18,179 nucleotides of DNA from Candidatus Uhrbacteria bacterium. Lineage in GTDB: Bacteria > Patescibacteriota > Patescibacteriia > JACQSD01. The DNA is taken from positions 1-18,179 of the forward strand of contig JACQSD010000021.1 of the NCBI GenBank assembly GCA_016206165.1. Direction: 5' to 3'. Below the pieces are notes generated by a model. The model was not told where the DNA came from and did not search any database. It saw nothing but the letters and a program-made list of their open reading frames with translations. Each line of letters begins with the position of its first letter. The stretch's first letter is position 1. Positions 1 to 6,891 of the stretch are shown here, one piece after another. The translations under genes were made by a program, and so were the position numbers.

Positions 1-20
1 AAATTTAAAATTTAAAATTT
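1..20. repeat. A+T heptanucleotide repeat (AAATTTA unit)
   Basis: About three copies of a 7-base unit AAATTTA run from the left window edge to the stop codon of the PilW-like gene. The array is probably cut by the window edge. It has the same 7-base period as five other arrays in this window, with a different unit sequence. No gene is visible in it. Confidence 0.6.
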
Positions 21-677
21 TCATCGTTGGTATGTCCTTGTGGTTACCGATGTTTGCACGGTGAGCGGCATTGATCCGCGGAACACAGGATCACCACTAT
101 CAATGGTGAGGATAATGGTGACCCGCGGTTGAATGTTTGTTGGATACAAGAGTGTTCCCGGATCAACCGTAAATGGATCACGTGGTGGATCAATCAAAAA
201 TTGTAAGCTCGTCACATAGACTGCCGGGCTTGTCATGACACCAACAGATCCGTTGCCGCGCCGCACAAGAATACAACTCACATCTCCTCCGAATCCGCAG
301 GCTGTCGCGTCCGTGCTCCTTGTTACCATAAGCGTACCATCGCGTCCAATGAGTCGCAGTATGTCGGATGTTGACGGTGATGCAGCCCCATACGCCTGAT
401 AATCAATGGATCCTCGCCGCACTTCGTCAACCAATGTGTCAAGAATATTGCGCGCCTCTTCGATTAATTTTTGTTGCGTCAAAATAACGCGCTGCGTCCG
501 CATGACCGCGGAAAAAATCTGCCCAAGAATACCAATAGCGATAATAAAAATACCGAGTGATACGAGAATCTCGATCAAGGTGAACCCACGAGGAACTGAA
601 GAACTGAAAAACGGAAGAACGAATGAACAGTTCTTGCGTCCTTGCGTTCTTGCGTTCTTTCGTTTTTTCGTGAACAT
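21..677 (-). CDS. Minor pseudopilin, PilW/GspJ-like
   Basis: A type IV pilus minor pseudopilin of about 218 residues, expected to be processed by PilD and built into or onto the pilus. I see a prepilin signature GFTLIE with Glu at mature position +5, followed by a hydrophobic helix and a C-terminal globular part. Cleavage is expected after Gly31. The frame is open to a TTG at 689, but the ATG at 677 lies 2 bases after the TAG stop of the upstream pseudopilin (680-682) and is the better start. The 31-residue leader is long for this class and is almost entirely encoded by an 8-base-unit repeat (591-671), giving Lys/Arg/Asn-rich and then FFSSS text. Two cysteines (ACG and SCI) could form a disulfide. 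The family call is firm; the PilW subtype is inferred from its position as last of three minor pseudopilins and its size. Confidence 0.85.
   Translation of the reverse strand: MFTKKRKNARTQGRKNCSFVLPFFSSSVPRGFTLIEILVSLGIFIIAIGILGQIFSAVMRTQRVILTQQKLIEEARNILDTLVDEVRRGSIDYQAYGAASPSTSDILRLIGRDGTLMVTRSTDATACGFGGDVSCILVRRGNGSVGVMTSPAVYVTSLQFLIDPPRDPFTVDPGTLLYPTNIQPRVTIILTIDSGDPVFRGSMPLTVQTSVTTRTYQR
591..671. repeat. Composite octanucleotide repeat, copy 1 (pseudopilin leader)
   Basis: On the plus strand a left half of GAACTGAA/GAAGAAC words is followed by a right half of GTTCTTGC/GTTCTTTC words. The halves are roughly reverse complementary, so the RNA could fold into a long imperfect hairpin. It is translated in frame as the leader of the 21-677 gene. 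Related copies are at 1808-1879 and 9571-9640. Confidence 0.8.
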
Positions 678-679
678 AT

Positions 680-1255
680 CTATTTCCAATTATATAGCAT
701 TGTTTCTGCAGTGACGCGGAATAAACTAGCGGGCTTCCCCCAGCGCACCTCAACCGTCACACGGCGCGCATCGTTCACGGGTTCAATGGTCACCAGGCGC
801 TGGAATTGCATCGGTCTCCACGAGGTCTTTGGCGATATGCTTTGCCGCGCAAGCGTGCCATCGTGATAGAAAAATGCAGCGGGCGTATCCCACGCAATGC
901 CAGGGGTCAGTGACCACCGAGATCCTTGTGCATCGGGAACATCGGCGAACACAAGAATGCCGCCGGAGAGCGCGCTCGCATCACCAAGACCGCTCATCCA
1001 CGTGGCTCCCGTAAGCCAATTTGAGTCACGTAGTGAGCGGACAATTTCAATCCCCTCGCGTGCGAGATCGCCGGCAACAAGGCGATCTTCGGAAACGCGA
1101 ATCGCACGAAGCTGCCCAGTCCCCACGGCAAAAATACTCAAAACCCCAACGACAATCATACCAATGGCGATGGTTGTTTCAAGAAGGCCTTGACCACAGC
1201 TGGCATTGGGCATTGGGCATTGGGCATTGGGCATATATCGATTCGTGTATCTCAT
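680..1255 (-). CDS. Minor pseudopilin, PilV/GspI-like
   Basis: A 191-residue pseudopilin. After a 21-residue leader comes CG|QGLLETTIAIG followed by a hydrophobic helix. Cleavage after Gly21 puts Glu at mature +5, as PilD substrates require. The start ATG (1255) overlaps the TGA of the previous gene in an ATGA (1252-1255), so it is well supported and implies translational coupling. The leader includes NAQCPMPNA, the translation of a GGGCATT heptanucleotide array (1201-1234). The rest is a predicted globular domain with no recognised enzyme motif. The gene is the middle of three consecutive minor pseudopilins, a common arrangement for priming complexes. Assignment to PilV rests on the QGLLE-type N-terminus and gene order; membership of the pilin-like class is much surer. 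Confidence 0.82.
   Translation of the reverse strand: MRYTNRYMPNAQCPMPNASCGQGLLETTIAIGMIVVGVLSIFAVGTGQLRAIRVSEDRLVAGDLAREGIEIVRSLRDSNWLTGATWMSGLGDASALSGGILVFADVPDAQGSRWSLTPGIAWDTPAAFFYHDGTLARQSISPKTSWRPMQFQRLVTIEPVNDARRVTVEVRWGKPASLFRVTAETMLYNWK
1201..1234. repeat. Heptanucleotide repeat GGGCATT in the pilV-like leader
   Basis: About 4.5 near-perfect copies of a 7-base unit lie inside the leader-coding part of the pseudopilin gene. On the coding strand each unit contains ATG (ATGCCCA), so the array offers an ATG in successive reading frames. Confidence 0.85.
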
Positions 1256-1881
1256 TCTCTGCGTATCTGACCTGATGGAATGTTGATCGTCAAACTCCGT
1301 GTGTGATCGAGTTCCGTTTGACGAAATGTCAGTGTGAGTTCTGTTGCAGGAATCACAACGCCCGCGAGATCATGTACTGCGAAGTCACCATACGGCGAGC
1401 GCGCGATGAGCACAACTCCAGAACGCGGACTGACGATACCGCCACTATCTTTGGTCTCTAATTTTTCTAAAATAACGCGCGGTGCAAATGTAATCGATTC
1501 GGGCAACTGCTCATTCGGTGCATATCTTCCATCCATGTTTTGATCACCAAAAGGAATAAATGTACATGGTGATTGCGTACATTGGAGCATCTGCATACCA
1601 AACCCTCCTTTCGGCACTTTACTCCCTTGCCGTTGACCAGTGCGTGCGAATACTTGCAATGCACGTACTTCCTGTGCAACATTCTCGACCGCAAATCGAA
1701 GCTGCTCCACTTTTTCTCCTGACCGAAAACTCATGATCGTAATCAATGTCACGACAAGAAAAATCGACATGGCGATCAAAAGTTCGGCGAGAGTAAAACC
1801 ATTGCCGACTGAAGAACTGAAGAACTGAAGAACTAAAAAACTGTTCTTGCGTTCTTTCGTTCTTTCGTTCTTTCGTTTCAT
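1252..1881 (-). CDS. Minor pseudopilin, FimT/GspH-like
   Basis: A 209-residue type IV pilus minor pseudopilin. A 28-residue leader precedes G|FTLAELLIAMSIFLVV, with Glu at mature +5, a long hydrophobic helix and a GspH-like globular region. The ATG at 1881 overlaps the TGA of pilD (ATGA, 1878-1881), which fixes the start and implies coupled translation. It follows that the leader, rich in Lys/Arg/Asn and then LQFFSSS, really is translated from the octanucleotide repeat at 1808-1879. Cysteines at QCTQSPC form a plausible disulfide pair. The next pseudopilin start overlaps its stop. GspH/FimT class is inferred from first position among the minor pilins and the FTLAELL-type helix. Confidence 0.85.
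   Translation of the reverse strand: MKRKNERTKERKNSFLVLQFFSSSVGNGFTLAELLIAMSIFLVVTLITIMSFRSGEKVEQLRFAVENVAQEVRALQVFARTGQRQGSKVPKGGFGMQMLQCTQSPCTFIPFGDQNMDGRYAPNEQLPESITFAPRVILEKLETKDSGGIVSPRSGVVLIARSPYGDFAVHDLAGVVIPATELTLTFRQTELDHTRSLTINIPSGQIRRE
1808..1879. repeat. Composite octanucleotide repeat, copy 2 (pseudopilin leader)
   Basis: Three CTGAAGAA-type units, a short A-rich centre, then GTTCTTGC and three GTTCTTTC units. The two halves pair well as an inverted repeat. It lies exactly between the start codon and the prepilin cleavage motif of the FimT-like gene. Confidence 0.85.
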
Positions 1882-2708
1882 ACAATGTACACCAGATTAA
1901 AATACCACCTCATGATTGCCTCTCCATAAAAAAGTGTGATGATGGTTGCCGGGACGAGAAAAATACCAAACGGGAGCGCGTCACCAAGGTGCTTGATACG
2001 AAATATAAGTAATGGTAATGCAATCACCGCTCCCCCGACATACGCAAGCATGAGCGCTACGATAACGAGTTGCCACCCAAGCATCGCGCCCATGAGCGCG
2101 CCTAAACGAATATCCCCCCCTCCAATCCACCGCCCACGCGAAAGCACGTATTGGAGTGCAAAAAATCCTCCACCAATGAGCATACCAAGGCCAAGTGTTG
2201 TCAGTGGTACGATGGTTGGTGAAAGTAATAGCTGGAAGACGAGCGTAAGAACGATCGCAGGCACCGTGACACGATCGAGAATAACGCCCCAGCGAAAGTC
2301 TTGAACAAAAATTACGAGCAATACAGAGATGTAAAATAGGTAACTCAGTAATTGAGTAATAAAGTAAAAATTTGGAAATTGGAAATTGGAAATTGGAAAT
2401 TGTGAACTTGTCATTCCTGAATACGCATGGACATACCACGTCACGACGAACAACACTCCTGTCACGAATTCAACGATCGGGTATTGCCAGGAGATGGGGG
2501 CTTTACAACTCTTGCACCGGGCGCGGAGGGCAAAAAAACTCGCAAGTGGGATGAGTTCGTACCATGCTAATATGCGGCCACAGGCGGGGCATTGTGATCG
2601 TCCACGTGCGATTGAACGTTGTTCGGGAAGCCGAAGAATAACCACATTCAAAAAGCTCCCAACGCCAAGTCCGAAAATGAAGATAATCACTAAAATAAGA
2701 TACTCCAT
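1878..2708 (-). CDS. pilD: Prepilin peptidase PilD
   Basis: The membrane aspartyl protease that removes leader peptides from prepilins and usually N-methylates the new N-terminus. The 276-residue protein has the N-terminal GVGSFLNVVILRLP region, two zinc CxxC pairs (Cys40/43 and Cys65/68), several membrane helices, a first catalytic Asp in the VQDFRWGVILD segment (Asp137, or Asp145) and the second in GGGD (Asp199). Its substrates are the pilin at 2793 and the three pseudopilins downstream. Residues about 103-114 (SQFPISNFQFPN) are a translated heptanucleotide repeat in the loop between two membrane helices, absent from the usual family layout. A terminator lies between the pilin gene and this gene, so it may have its own promoter or depend on readthrough. 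Its TGA overlaps the next start. Confidence 0.95.
   Translation of the reverse strand: MEYLILVIIFIFGLGVGSFLNVVILRLPEQRSIARGRSQCPACGRILAWYELIPLASFFALRARCKSCKAPISWQYPIVEFVTGVLFVVTWYVHAYSGMTSSQFPISNFQFPNFYFITQLLSYLFYISVLLVIFVQDFRWGVILDRVTVPAIVLTLVFQLLLSPTIVPLTTLGLGMLIGGGFFALQYVLSRGRWIGGGDIRLGALMGAMLGWQLVIVALMLAYVGGAVIALPLLIFRIKHLGDALPFGIFLVPATIITLFYGEAIMRWYFNLVYIV
2371..2402. repeat. Heptanucleotide repeat TTGGAAA inside pilD
   Basis: Four or more perfect copies of the unit TTGGAAA (plus strand) lie within the pilD reading frame and encode alternating NFQFP-type residues in an inter-helix loop. Gain or loss of one unit would shift the frame before the catalytic aspartates. Confidence 0.85.
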
Positions 2709-2741
2709 ATTCCTCTATGGTAGCATTCTTAAGGACAAACC

Positions 2742-2769
2742 AAAACCCCCTGGCATGTGCTAGGGGGTT
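2742..2769 (-). terminator. Rho-independent terminator after the major pilin gene
   Basis: On the minus strand AACCCCCT and AGGGGGTT form a perfect 8-bp stem around a 10-base loop, followed by TTTTGGTTTG. It lies 24 bases past the pilin stop and before pilD, so it should separate the pilM-to-pilin transcript from pilD and the minor pseudopilins. Confidence 0.8.
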
Positions 2770-2792
2770 CCTCGATATACTCGAAATGCTTC

Positions 2793-3374
2793 CTAGTTAC
2801 AGTCAGCAAGTGCTGTCGGCCCTGTTGTGTCTGTATCCGGGAAAGTGGTTGCGACAGACTTTGAGGCTGAAAATTTCTCTGTTGAACAATTCCACCCTTT
2901 CTTGTAGCTTCCTGCGTCGCCTTCAAGCGAGAATGTAATCATGTAGTGCGCACATTTTGTATTGGCATCACACGCTGAAGTGGTTGTTGGATCCTGGAAA
3001 GCATAATACTTGTACACGTATGGTGCTGAATTCGTTGGGTCTCCCTGTATTTGTGGCATCGGCGCCTGCGCAGAACATGATGATCCGGTTGCTTTAAACC
3101 CATCAGTATCAAGACATCCTGCTACCCCAGCACCAAGATTGACTCCTGGCGCAATGGGATACTGATTCTTTGATGCAGCGACAACCTCGAGCGCTGTTTT
3201 TAAGTTCGTAAAGAAAGCAATACGGTTGACGTCGCGGGCGCGGGCGCGTGCGGAATTAAGAGAAACAACGGCAAGCGTCGAGAGCAACGCAATAATCGCG
3301 ATGACGACGAGCAATTCGATGAGGGTAAACCCTTTACGATTGCCCTTCACGTGGCCAAAGTGACCTACATACAT
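2793..3374 (-). CDS. Type IV pilin / major pseudopilin (PilA- or GspG-like)
   Basis: A 193-residue prepilin and probably the main structural subunit. A short basic leader ends in KGNRKG, followed by FTLIELLVVIAIIALLSTLA, with cleavage after Gly15 and Glu at mature +5. The helix continues into SLNSARARARDVNR, typical of GspG-like pilins. The mature C-terminal domain carries six cysteines (in AGC, SSC, SAC, TKC, WNC and ADC), enough for three disulfides. The gene sits between pilC and a strong terminator and has an AT-rich 29-base leader, consistent with a separate abundant transcript. Unlike the three minor pseudopilins, its leader is short and not repeat-derived. The major-pilin role is inferred from position and the terminator. 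Confidence 0.88.
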   Translation of the reverse strand: MYVGHFGHVKGNRKGFTLIELLVVIAIIALLSTLAVVSLNSARARARDVNRIAFFTNLKTALEVVAASKNQYPIAPGVNLGAGVAGCLDTDGFKATGSSCSAQAPMPQIQGDPTNSAPYVYKYYAFQDPTTTSACDANTKCAHYMITFSLEGDAGSYKKGWNCSTEKFSASKSVATTFPDTDTTGPTALADCN

Positions 3375-3403
3375 AGTTTTGTATTTTTAATAATAATTTA
3401 TAT
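3375..3403 (-). promoter_or_regulatory. AT-rich leader of the pilin gene, possible internal promoter
   Basis: These 29 bases between pilC and the pilin are almost all A and T on the minus strand and contain TATAAAT-like and TACAAA hexamers just before the ATG. A -10 element is plausible; I could not pair it convincingly with a -35. No Shine-Dalgarno sequence is visible. Confidence 0.3.
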
Positions 3404-4612
3404 TTAGATTGATCCGGCAAGATTGTAAATCGGTAAGAGGACTGCAGTCACCATGATGCCCACGCCGACCCCCATGAGCACAATGATGAGCGGTTCTATT
3501 AATGATACCAAGTTTGTCACACGGTTGTCAACCTGGCGTGTGTAAAATTGTGCGAGCGTTCCCAAGATCGAATCAAGCGCACCCGTGTGCTCCCCAACGA
3601 CAAACATCTGTGGCACCATCGGCGGAATAAACGGCTTGCCCCTGAACACGCTTGCCATCGAGTGCCCATCGCGTACCTCGGCGATCGCGGTGGTGAAGAG
3701 TGCTCCATAGACCCGATTATTCACAATCTCGGAAACAATCTCAAGCGCCTTTGGCAGTGGCACCCCCCCTTTTAAGAGGGTCGCAAGACTTTGGAGAAAA
3801 CGAACAAGAATAATTTCTTGGAGAAGCGAACCGAAAATCGGCACAGAAAGTTTGAACCAGTCCCAGGCATAGTCCCCCCGCGGAAATCGAATGGCGATAC
3901 GCACACCAACGATCGTAGCGATCACTAAAAAAATGATGAACCACCAATACTGCACAAAAAAATTACTTGTCCCTACAAGAATACGGGTGGAGAGTGGAAG
4001 TGCGGTGTGTGCCTCGGTAAGAATGTTCGTGAGCTTCGGGATGACGTAGACCATCATAATCCAGGCAACCACGACAAGCCCGCCAAGAATAAACGCGGGA
4101 TACATCATTGCTCCACGGACTTTCGTGACAAAATCATAATCCTTCTCCTGTTGTGTCGCGAGATACTCAAGCACTTCATCGAGTTTCCCCGACGTTTCCC
4201 CAGACCTCACCATATTGATATAAAAATTTGAAAAAATCTTTGGGTACTGCCCAAGCGCCTGCGAGAGTTTTGCACCACTCTCCACATCATCCGCAATTGC
4301 AGAAATTGCAGTGCGGAGTGTCACGTTTGTTGTCTGATCGATGAGCGTACGGAGCGACTGCACAATCGGCACGCTTGCCGTGACCATAACGGCAAGTTGG
4401 CGCGAAAAAATAACAAGTTCTTTCGCGCGAACACGACTTAAAAACTCAATCTGTGTATCAAGACGAAATCGCTTGACAACAGGGGCGACAGAAAAAACTT
4501 TCCATCCCCGTTCCATGAGTATGGATGCAATGGCCGCTTCATTTTGCGCTTCCATTGTTCCGCGCTGCTCACTCCCTTTCGCATCTTGAGCGTGGTAAGT
4601 AAATAAAGACAT
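3404..4612 (-). CDS. pilC: Type IV pilus inner-membrane platform protein PilC
   Basis: The integral inner-membrane platform protein (T2SSF/GspF family) on which PilB acts to insert pilin subunits. About 402 residues when started at the ATG at 4612 (MSLFTYHAQDAKG), a typical family length. Two GspF-type domains are visible, the first around RAKELVIFSRQLAVMVTASVPI and the second around LVRFLQSLATLLKGGVPL, with the matching helices and a final hydrophobic segment near LIIVLMGVGVGIMVTA. The frame stays open upstream to 4663, but that extension (MSNVKCSM and beyond) is the translation of a heptanucleotide array, so I prefer the downstream ATG; earlier in-frame ATGs inside the array may also be used. 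It lies directly downstream of pilB. Confidence 0.92.
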   Translation of the reverse strand: MSLFTYHAQDAKGSEQRGTMEAQNEAAIASILMERGWKVFSVAPVVKRFRLDTQIEFLSRVRAKELVIFSRQLAVMVTASVPIVQSLRTLIDQTTNVTLRTAISAIADDVESGAKLSQALGQYPKIFSNFYINMVRSGETSGKLDEVLEYLATQQEKDYDFVTKVRGAMMYPAFILGGLVVVAWIMMVYVIPKLTNILTEAHTALPLSTRILVGTSNFFVQYWWFIIFLVIATIVGVRIAIRFPRGDYAWDWFKLSVPIFGSLLQEIILVRFLQSLATLLKGGVPLPKALEIVSEIVNNRVYGALFTTAIAEVRDGHSMASVFRGKPFIPPMVPQMFVVGEHTGALDSILGTLAQFYTRQVDNRVTNLVSLIEPLIIVLMGVGVGIMVTAVLLPIYNLAGSI

Positions 4613-4680
4613 CGAACATTTGACATTTGACATTTGACATAGAACCAATCGGTCAGATGTCAATGGTCAGGTGTCATGTG
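4613..4680. repeat. Heptanucleotide arrays between pilB and pilC
   Basis: Two adjacent degenerate 7-base arrays: ACATTTG (three to four units, 4617-4641) and a GGTCAGR/TGTCAAT-type array (about 4660-4680). On the coding strand the first reads ATGTCAA repeated, placing several ATGs immediately upstream of the likely pilC start. Confidence 0.75.
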
Positions 4681-6411
4681 TTATTCTCGTGTTGCTCGCA
4701 TCACTTCGGCAACGGAGGTAATCCCGGCGAGCGCCTTCAAGAGCCCCTCTTGTTTTATCGTAATAAAATGTTGGTGCGCAAGCTCTGCTTCCACATCACG
4801 CGGCGGGAGCCCCGCAGCAAGCGCAGCACGTAACCCATCCGTCATTTCGATCATTTCCGCAATTGTGGTTCTGCCCGCATACCCAGTCCCTGCACATTTC
4901 GTGCACCCCTTCCCTTGATAAAATTGGTACGGAGATACTTTTTTTGGAACAAGATTCTGAAAAATTTCTTCTGGAACTGGCGCGAGTTCTCCTTCGATCT
5001 CCTTCTCGAGTTCCGGGGGGAGCGATGCCGGCATGCGGCATGCCTCACATACTTTCCGAACAAGTCGCTGCCCCATGATGAGCGTTACTGTGGAGCCCAT
5101 GAGAAACGGTTGGACGTGCATATCAAGAAGGCGCGGCATTGCGCCAAGTGCGTCGCGCGTGTGGAGCGTGGAAAACACGAGGTGCCCGGTGAGCCCCGCG
5201 TGGACGGCGAGCTCTGCGGTTTCTTCATCACGGATCTCCCCGACCATGATGATATTCGGATCCTGACGCAAGATCGACCGAAGACCATTCGCGAATGTAA
5301 AATTAATGTCCGGGCGAATCTGCGCTTGATTAATGCCAGGAATAAAATATTCAATTGGATCTTCGAGTGTGACGATGTTGACGCCATCACGGTTGAGCAT
5401 CGAGAGCACCACGTAGAGTGTGGTCGTCTTTCCAGAACCGGTCGGACCAGTGATGAGGAAGAGACCATTTGGTTTCACGATGTTCCGCCGAATCATGTCG
5501 AGCGAGCGACGGATAAATCCGAGCTCTTCAAGGGTTGGCGTCTTTGTTGCGCTTTCGAGAATACGAAGCACCACTTTTTCGTAGTCGATGAGCGGGAAAA
5601 TGGAAACGCGAAAATCAATCGCGCGCCCACCAATCTCCATTTTCATGCGACCATCTTGTGGGAGCCGCGTTTCATCAAGTTTCAAATTCGCAAGCACCTT
5701 CACGCGTGAGATAATTGCCTGGTGGAGATACACCGGAAGTGTCAAAACGCTTCGCAGCACACCATCGACGCGATAGCGCACCTTCGTATGATCCCCCGAC
5801 GGTTCAATATGGATGTCAGACGCGCCCGCATCCACCGCGTGCCGGACGATGAGTGTTACCATCTGCGATACCGGTGCATTCTTCACCACCTCTTCAAATG
5901 GCGCATTCTCTTCAGCAATCGCTTCTGTCTCTACAGCAAACTTCTCTTTCGCAACGTCGAGCACCTCTTCTGCAGCTTGGGGGAGGATTTGATATTGCTT
6001 CCATGCGCGGTCCAATGCGCTTTGTGTGGTGATAAAAAATTTCACTTTAAGCCCACGTGCTTTTGCGAGGAAGAGTGCGGCTTCTTGTGCTTTTCCGTTC
6101 CGTGGATCAAGGAGGCCGATGGACACAGTCTCCCCACTCTTCGCATACGCCACCATCTGATAATTCCGAGCAACGTCCTCGGGCATGAGTGCGATTACTC
6201 CTGGCACAATTGTTTCGCTAGCAACATCAGCAAACGGGAGTGAAAAAATTGTCCCAAGCGCTCGTGCAATATCTTCTTCGGATGCAATTTTTTTTGAGCG
6301 CAAAAAAGCGAGTGGATCTCCACCCAATTTTTTATACTCGTCCACGAGCGCTGTTCGTTTCGTGTCTGCAACGTGGAGTTCGTTTACAATATTGTCGAGA
6401 AACGATGACAT
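4681..6411 (-). CDS. pilB: Type IV pilus assembly ATPase PilB (GspE family)
   Basis: The cytoplasmic hexameric ATPase that powers pilus extension. The 576-residue protein has an N-terminal GspE domain (residues about 1-150), an N2 region with DIHIEPSGDHTKVRYRVDG near 199-217, Walker A GPTGSGKTT (322-330), the Asp-box region LEDPIEY (349-355), Walker B NIIMVGEIRDEE (386-397), the His-box STLHT (414-418) and a zinc tetracysteine (Cys455, 458, 503, 506). All catalytic motifs are intact. The CxxC pairs favour the PilB/GspE group over PilT. A GAGG-like ribosome site lies just upstream of the ATG, one of the few visible here. It is downstream of the pilP-like gene and upstream of pilC. Confidence 0.96.
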   Translation of the reverse strand: MSSFLDNIVNELHVADTKRTALVDEYKKLGGDPLAFLRSKKIASEEDIARALGTIFSLPFADVASETIVPGVIALMPEDVARNYQMVAYAKSGETVSIGLLDPRNGKAQEAALFLAKARGLKVKFFITTQSALDRAWKQYQILPQAAEEVLDVAKEKFAVETEAIAEENAPFEEVVKNAPVSQMVTLIVRHAVDAGASDIHIEPSGDHTKVRYRVDGVLRSVLTLPVYLHQAIISRVKVLANLKLDETRLPQDGRMKMEIGGRAIDFRVSIFPLIDYEKVVLRILESATKTPTLEELGFIRRSLDMIRRNIVKPNGLFLITGPTGSGKTTTLYVVLSMLNRDGVNIVTLEDPIEYFIPGINQAQIRPDINFTFANGLRSILRQDPNIIMVGEIRDEETAELAVHAGLTGHLVFSTLHTRDALGAMPRLLDMHVQPFLMGSTVTLIMGQRLVRKVCEACRMPASLPPELEKEIEGELAPVPEEIFQNLVPKKVSPYQFYQGKGCTKCAGTGYAGRTTIAEMIEMTDGLRAALAAGLPPRDVEAELAHQHFITIKQEGLLKALAGITSVAEVMRATRE

Positions 6412-6426
6412 AAATACCTCGGAGTA

Positions 6427-6768
6427 TTAATTTCCCGGTTTCTTCGTTTCCGGATTGCTAAGATCCGGCAATGGTGGGGGGATAATCGAAGCAAATGGAT
6501 CAGGTCTCCCAAAATTGAGTGGGATTGGTGGGGTCAACGGCGACTCAAAGTTTTGAAGACGCGGATCCTCGAGTGTATCCGTAGGTACTGCGAGCGACGG
6601 AGGCAGGGTGACCGTCCGGAATTCCGGAGCTCCTGTATCAACCGACGGACGAAATGGATTGAAATACCACACGGCAATCGCGGCAACAATAATCGCTGCA
6701 ATGCCCGCGAGGCGAACAATGATCTGAAGCCATGGAAGTTCACGTTGAATGAGCATACGCGATGTCAT
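6427..6768 (-). CDS. PilP-like inner-membrane pilus assembly protein
   Basis: A 113-residue protein with a basic N-terminus, one membrane helix (about residues 13-35) and a proline-rich segment ending in FGRPDPFA (86-93), which resembles the GR-x-x-PF motif of PilP/GspC-like proteins. Its place after pilM, pilN and pilO and before pilB fits the PilP slot of the alignment subcomplex. The frame extends upstream to a TTG at 6882, but that segment is the translation of a repeat element (6764-6881), so I take the ATG at 6768, which lies within the element's right end; an ATG at 6756 is also possible. It lacks the C-terminal beta domain of proteobacterial PilP, so the assignment is by position and motif. 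Confidence 0.65.
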   Translation of the reverse strand: MTSRMLIQRELPWLQIIVRLAGIAAIIVAAIAVWYFNPFRPSVDTGAPEFRTVTLPPSLAVPTDTLEDPRLQNFESPLTPPIPLNFGRPDPFASIIPPPLPDLSNPETKKPGN

Positions 6769-6881
6769 CTCGACCGACCTGTCCGCCAAAGTCTTGACGG
6801 AGGCGGAAGCCTGCGGAGTGGAGAGATCCCTCGACTCGCCTCGCTGAAGCTCCGGCGAAGCGGGCCGGGCTCGGGATGACA
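6764..6881. repeat. Repeat element with inverted ends at the pilP-like start
   Basis: A roughly 118-base segment bounded by GTCATCTCGA on the left and TCGGGATGAC on the right, which are inverted copies of each other with one mismatch. It contains GTCCGCCAAAG and other GC-rich palindromic words of the dispersed intergenic-repeat style. It fills most of the 123-base gap between pilO and the pilP-like gene and includes the predicted start codon. Confidence 0.6.
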
Positions 6882-6891
6882 ATCTTTTTAT

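Noticed and set aside
1252..1881. Recoded TGA (SR1/Gracilibacteria code)
   Set aside because: TGA closes several genes in ATGA overlaps and no frame needs it read through.
1201..2402. Possible CRISPR array
   Set aside because: The repeats have 7- or 8-base units without unique spacers, and no cas gene is present.
4613..4663. N-terminal extension of PilC
   Set aside because: It is the translation of the heptanucleotide array; MSLFTYHA at 4612 gives the normal PilC length.
4915..5709. 264-codon plus-strand open frame opposite pilB
   Set aside because: It is fully antisense to the intact pilB ATPase core and its translation shows no domain; it is a shadow of pilB codon bias.
6769..6882. TTG-started N-terminal extension of the pilP-like protein
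   Set aside because: The extension is the translation of a dispersed repeat element; an ATG lies at its end just before the basic membrane-anchor sequence.
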